Assembly: GCF_013177695.1 (NCBI RefSeq)
Contig: NZ_WOEY01000087.1
Span: 1 to 54,632 of the forward strand
From: Paraburkholderia solitsugae
Lineage (GTDB): Bacteria; Pseudomonadota; Gammaproteobacteria; Burkholderiales; Burkholderiaceae
Direction: 5' to 3'
DNA: 54,632 nucleotides
The notes under the pieces were generated by a model that ran no database searches, was not told the DNA's origin, and saw only the letters and a list, made by a program, of their open reading frames with translations. Numbering within the stretch: position 1 is the stretch's first letter; every line of letters starts with the position of its first letter. Shown here one piece after another: positions 51,430 through 54,632 of this stretch. Position numbers and translations under genes: made by a program.

Positions 51430-52683
51430 TCAAGCCGCGACTTTTTGTTGCCCGCCGAGAGGCAATTCAGGAATGTCACGGTCAGACTGCGGCACGGAGC
51501 CAAGCCGGCGATGGACGTCATGCGTCACGAAACCCTGTTCGCGGCTCGGCACATCGAACCACTCCCGATGAGCAAACGAATCGCGGATATCTTCGAGACC
51601 GCTTTCCCAATGCTCGCGCATCGTGTCGACGCTGAACTCGTAGTCTTTGTAATGCCCCTCATAAGGCTTGTTCTTGTAGATAAGGTGCACCACATTGATC
51701 GCACTGCCGTCGGCCGCCTCTTCAGCGAGACGGAATAGCGGATCGGCCCTGCGCAGATCGGATGGGACGTGCGCGAGCAGTTCCTTGATGAAACGTGCAT
51801 GCTTCTGGCGATCCGCCAGCATGTTGGTAATCGCCCGCGTACGGCTCGAGTACTGAATGTCTTTGGCACGCTCGGACACGTCGAGGAAGTCCCCCGGTGC
51901 ATTGCCTCGCGCGCTCCACAGATCGACCTGAAAAATCAGCGCATCCTTGTGCTCGGCATCGCGAAGCACCTCGGTCAGCGGCGTGTTAGAAACCAGGCCA
52001 CCGTCCCAGTAGTATTCGCCGTCGATCTCCACCGCCGGAAAACCTGGCGGCAACGCCCCCGACGCCATGAAATGCTCCGGTTGCAAGCGCATTTTCGTGT
52101 TGTCGAAGTACACCAGGTTGCCGGTCTGCACGTTCACCGCGCCCACCGAAACCCGGATGTCGCCATCATTGATGCGATCGAAATCGGCGAACTTCAACAA
52201 GGTTTCCTTCAGCGCGGCCGTGTTGTAGTAGCTGACCGCGTTGGGGATCTGCTTGCCGAAACCGGCCATCGGCAACGGCACACGCGGAGAGAAAAAGCCC
52301 GGCTGGCCCTCCGTCAACGCGCGCCCGGCTGCCCACATGCTGGCCCACTTGCGCGCCAGGTCTGGCAGCCCGAGTCCGGGCAGCGTCCACGCGCCCAGGC
52401 CACCGAGCCAGTCGGATGGATGGCAGATCGAATTCCAGAAACCGCGTAACGCTTCCACACGGTTCTCCGGCGCATTGCCGGCGATGATCGCGGTGTTCAG
52501 TGCGCCAATCGAGACGCCGGCGATCCAGTTCGGTTGCACTCCGGCCTCGGCCAAACCTTCAAAGACGCCTGCCTGGTAAGACCCGAGCGCGCCGCCGCCC
52601 TGAAGCACCAGGGCAATTTCGTCGTAGCGCGGCAGCACGAATGCATCCGGCTGCCGGTTATTTTCTTTTGTGCTGCTGCGCAT
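51430..52683 (-). CDS. Patatin-like phospholipase (DUF3734)
   Basis: A 417-residue lipolytic enzyme. Oxyanion loop QGGGALGSYQAG (29-39), nucleophile Ser58 in GVSIGALN and catalytic Asp227 in WDGGLVSNTPL form the Ser-Asp dyad. The carboxyl 110 residues (from about 300) match the DUF3734 extension common in Burkholderia (VVHLIYKNKPYEGHYKDYEFSVDTMREHW). It is the third gene of the acetoacetate decarboxylase operon (10-base gap after the dehydrogenase). In these genomes the trio is associated with polyhydroxybutyrate or ketone-body turnover; a role as intracellular depolymerase or lipase is inferred. Confidence 0.93.
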   Translation of the reverse strand: MRSSTKENNRQPDAFVLPRYDEIALVLQGGGALGSYQAGVFEGLAEAGVQPNWIAGVSIGALNTAIIAGNAPENRVEALRGFWNSICHPSDWLGGLGAWTLPGLGLPDLARKWASMWAAGRALTEGQPGFFSPRVPLPMAGFGKQIPNAVSYYNTAALKETLLKFADFDRINDGDIRVSVGAVNVQTGNLVYFDNTKMRLQPEHFMASGALPPGFPAVEIDGEYYWDGGLVSNTPLTEVLRDAEHKDALIFQVDLWSARGNAPGDFLDVSERAKDIQYSSRTRAITNMLADRQKHARFIKELLAHVPSDLRRADPLFRLAEEAADGSAINVVHLIYKNKPYEGHYKDYEFSVDTMREHWESGLEDIRDSFAHREWFDVPSREQGFVTHDVHRRLGSVPQSDRDIPELPLGGQQKVAA

Positions 52684-52693
52684 ACGCGACCCC

Positions 52694-53476
52694 TTATTGC
52701 ATTGACCAGCCGTGGCTGACGATCACCGACTGGCCGGTCAGCGCAGACGATTCGAAGCCCGCAAGGAAGGCAACCGTATTGGCCACATCCTCGACCGTGG
52801 TGAATTCACCGTCGACCGTTTCCTTGAGCATGACGTTCTTGACGACTTCCTCTTCGGAGATACCCAGCGCCTTCGCCTGCTCGGGAATCTGCTTATCGAC
52901 GAGCGGAGTGCGCACAAAGCCCGGACACACCACATTCGCCCGCACGCCGCGCGGGCCGCCTTCCTTCGCGACCACCCGGGCCAGTCCCAGCAAACCATGC
53001 TTGGCCGTCACATAGGCGGACTTCAGCTTCGACGCTTCGTGCGAATGCACCGAGCCCATATAGACGATCGAGCCGCCCTTGCCGCCCGCGTACATATGCT
53101 TGATCGCCGCCTTCGTCGTGAGGAAGGCGCCGTCCAGGTGGATCGCCAGCATCTTCTTCCAGTCGGAAAACGCATACTCCTCAATGGGCGCGACGATCTG
53201 AATACCCGCGTTCGACACGAGCACATCGATGCTGCCGAGTTCCTGCACCGCGCGTTCGATGCCGCTATTGACCGCCTCTTCGTTGGTCACATCCATGGCG
53301 ACTGCCAGCGCCTTGCCGCCCGCTTCCACGATGCTGTTCGCCACCTTCTGCGCGTTCTCGAGATTCAGGTCGGCGATCACCACCGCGGCGCCGAGGCTGG
53401 CCAGTTTGCGTGCGCACTGCTCACCAATACCGCTCGCGGCGCCGGTCACCAGCGCGACTTTGTTGTTCAATGACAT
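52694..53476 (-). CDS. bdhA: 3-Hydroxybutyrate dehydrogenase
   Basis: A 260-residue SDR enzyme that interconverts D-3-hydroxybutyrate and acetoacetate with NAD+. TGAASGIG (11-18), NAG (89-91), and Ser142, Tyr155, Lys159 (YVTAKHG) are intact; the VHSHEASKLKSAYV and VCPGFVRTPLVDKQI segments with Gln-Ile-Pro-Glu-Gln are characteristic of BdhA. The frame's closing residues WSMQ are typical too. It lies 28 bases after the acetoacetate decarboxylase stop and before the patatin gene, so it works with them to turn hydroxybutyrate into acetone or feed acetoacetate to central metabolism. Confidence 0.95.
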   Translation of the reverse strand: MSLNNKVALVTGAASGIGEQCARKLASLGAAVVIADLNLENAQKVANSIVEAGGKALAVAMDVTNEEAVNSGIERAVQELGSIDVLVSNAGIQIVAPIEEYAFSDWKKMLAIHLDGAFLTTKAAIKHMYAGGKGGSIVYMGSVHSHEASKLKSAYVTAKHGLLGLARVVAKEGGPRGVRANVVCPGFVRTPLVDKQIPEQAKALGISEEEVVKNVMLKETVDGEFTTVEDVANTVAFLAGFESSALTGQSVIVSHGWSMQ

Positions 53477-53504
53477 GTTGCTTTCCCTATCGATTGACTG
53501 ATCG

Positions 53505-54314
53505 TTATAGATTGACCGCGAGCTTCATGCCCTCGCTCTCGCTCTCGCTCTCGCTCTCGCTCTCGCTCGTGGCCAGATAATCGAGCGCAACCTCGCCGAT
53601 GTCCAGCGTGAGATTGGCGATCACATGCCGCGCGCTGACAACGCGCTTCACCGGCAGATCGGCGACGGGCGCCAACGCGTGCGGATGCAGTTCGAGCGCG
53701 GCTGGGCCCGACCACGCGCCGAGCACGCTCACGTCGCGCAGGAAGAAGCGTACGAGCTCACACACGCGTGGCGAACCGTCAACGTGCGGAATCACTTTCA
53801 ACAGGTAATTCGGCGTCTCCGCGAGCTTCTTGCGTTCAACCTCGATGTCGAGCGGCACATGCTTGAAGCCCATCGTGCCGGTTGCGATACGTTGTGTGCC
53901 GTAGTCGAGCGTGCCGAGCAGCGTGTCGTTGCCATCGACGCTCAAGGTCGGCCGCGCCAGCTTCTTCGGAAAGCCCCAGATCTCCCGGCCGCCGGCGATC
54001 GGGCCTTCGTCATCGAGGTACATCGAATGCGTGTAGTTGGCGAGGCGCCCTTGCTCGTCGCGCACCGAGATGACCTGGCCGCTTTCGGTGTAGTCACCAA
54101 AGCCCGACGAGTCCGGCATGCGAATGAATTCGTAATGTACGAGATTGTTTTCCGGATGCAGCGGCTCCGGCACGATGGCGCGCAGCGCATCGAAATCGGT
54201 CTCGTATGAAATGATGAAGTATTCCCGGTTGATAAAGCGGTACGGCGGCCGGGGATAGGCGGGATTGTGAACAGGCATCGCAAAGGCGTCTTTGCGGATC
54301 GAAGCGAGGTTCAT
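53505..54314 (-). CDS. adc: Acetoacetate decarboxylase
   Basis: A 269-residue enzyme that makes acetone and CO2 from acetoacetate through a Schiff base. The active Lys117 with its neighbour Lys118 and Glu111 lie in GREIWGFPKKLARP; SMYLDDEGPIAGG and FALRDV-type blocks agree with the family. AAGGAG at 54319-54324, four bases before the ATG at 54312-54314, decides the start (MNLASIRKDAF); a later ATG at 54278 (MPVHNPAYP) lacks a site. The carboxyl end carries a sixfold Ser-Glu repeat from a hexamer expansion, which normal Adc lacks; relatives end soon after LDIGEVALDYL. First gene of the adc-bdhA-patatin operon. Confidence 0.94.
   Translation of the reverse strand: MNLASIRKDAFAMPVHNPAYPRPPYRFINREYFIISYETDFDALRAIVPEPLHPENNLVHYEFIRMPDSSGFGDYTESGQVISVRDEQGRLANYTHSMYLDDEGPIAGGREIWGFPKKLARPTLSVDGNDTLLGTLDYGTQRIATGTMGFKHVPLDIEVERKKLAETPNYLLKVIPHVDGSPRVCELVRFFLRDVSVLGAWSGPAALELHPHALAPVADLPVKRVVSARHVIANLTLDIGEVALDYLATSESESESESESEGMKLAVNL
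53532..53567. repeat. Hexanucleotide tandem repeat, 6 units, in adc
   Basis: Six copies of CTCGCT (plus strand; AGCGAG on the coding strand) encode (Ser-Glu)6 near the end of the acetoacetate decarboxylase. Six-base units keep the frame, so length change by slippage alters only the tail. Confidence 0.95.
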
Positions 54315-54618
54315 GAGACTCCTTATGACTGACGGCGCATGCAGCGCCGGTGCAATGGTAGAGGCAATGCTCACATGAGACGTACAACTGTTTCCCAAAA
54401 CACTGTTAACCAGAATGCAACACTGGCGCTGGAACTTTGGCCGTGTCAGCACAGTCGGCGCGCGTTCGAACGCGGGTTCCGCCTTGTCGCGGTACCTCAC
54501 ATGCTATTTCCTGGGAGCCGTGGACTTCGTGAATTCGATGCGGATGTTGAACAAGCTGTTGCTGACGGAAGCGGGTCGAATCGGTCGGGATCGGTGCCCC
54601 TGATTAAGGAGGAGTCCG
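54315..54618. other. Intergenic divergent promoter region
   Basis: About 300 bases between the adc start and the next gene start. It should contain the promoters of the adc operon (leftward) and of the gene at 54619 (rightward). A short frame at 54415-54603 lacks homology. No clear palindrome stands out. Confidence 0.4.
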
Positions 54619-54632
54619 ATGGGCATTCTCGC
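54619..54632 (+). CDS. Start of a gene cut by the window edge
   Basis: AAGGAGG at 54606-54612, six bases before ATG 54619, is a near-ideal ribosome site; the frame reads MGIL and then leaves the window. GlsB/YeaQ-type small membrane proteins of Burkholderia often begin MGIL, but four codons cannot decide this. Confidence 0.5.

Overview
The window reads as chromosomal or second-replicon DNA of a GC-rich beta-proteobacterium, most likely a Burkholderiaceae member close to Paraburkholderia/Caballeronia. The basis is gene content (16-strand trimeric-type porin, MipA/OmpV protein, MdtB/MuxB-like RND pump, acetoacetate decarboxylase - 3-hydroxybutyrate dehydrogenase - patatin operon) and overall codon style; no rRNA, tRNA or CRISPR was seen, so the genus is inference.

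Layout. 1-6.4 kb is a worn region: two facing insertion-sequence ends, a truncated ISNCY-like transposase, the tail of an FAD oxidoreductase, two small conserved hypotheticals, gene fragments (NmrA-like), an intact dienelactone hydrolase and aldo/keto reductase, and a membrane gene with an in-frame stop beside a truncated TetR gene. 6.8-13.6 kb holds a secreted beta-propeller protein, a SET-domain methyltransferase, a LysR regulator divergent from short-chain dehydrogenase genes, a four-repeat DUF347 membrane protein, an MCP fragment and a BON protein. 13.7-19.1 kb is a coherent cassette on the minus strand: porin, MFS carrier, FCD-type GntR regulator, AtuA-like (DUF1446) protein and DUF4387 protein. 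A recurring TGT(A/C)TGAC motif stands before the porin, the MFS gene and the AtuA gene, so GntR probably controls uptake and turnover of one unidentified organic acid. 19.5-31.5 kb is signalling and envelope: a MipA-response regulator-histidine kinase operon, a second regulator/kinase pair, and a third regulator next to a complete RND tripartite pump. 31.5-36.8 kb has a methyltransferase, AraC and LysR regulators each divergent from an SDR gene, and a MerR tail fragment.

37.0-40.6 kb is an envelope-lipid unit: orphan MlaA lipoprotein, small membrane protein, LpxL-like acyltransferase, heptosyltransferase-like GT9 enzyme and a small exported protein. 40.7-43.2 kb is a TetR-controlled pair of NAD(P)H oxidoreductases with a clear palindromic operator. 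43.2-47.7 kb is mosaic: an RND-permease fragment that has run into the end of a LuxR gene, an AT-richer polyamine-binding protein without its ABC partners, and a YtcJ-type amidohydrolase. 47.8-49.5 kb is a hipBA pair. 49.6-51.3 kb encodes a three-domain cNMP/thioredoxin-like/flavin protein lacking the usual redox cysteines. 51.4-54.3 kb is the ketone-body/PHB operon. The right edge cuts a gene after five codons.

The strongest lead for something undescribed is the AtuA/DUF4387 cassette with its repeated GntR-type motif; the orphan MlaA/acyltransferase/GT9 unit is second. Both are inferred from gene order and motifs only.
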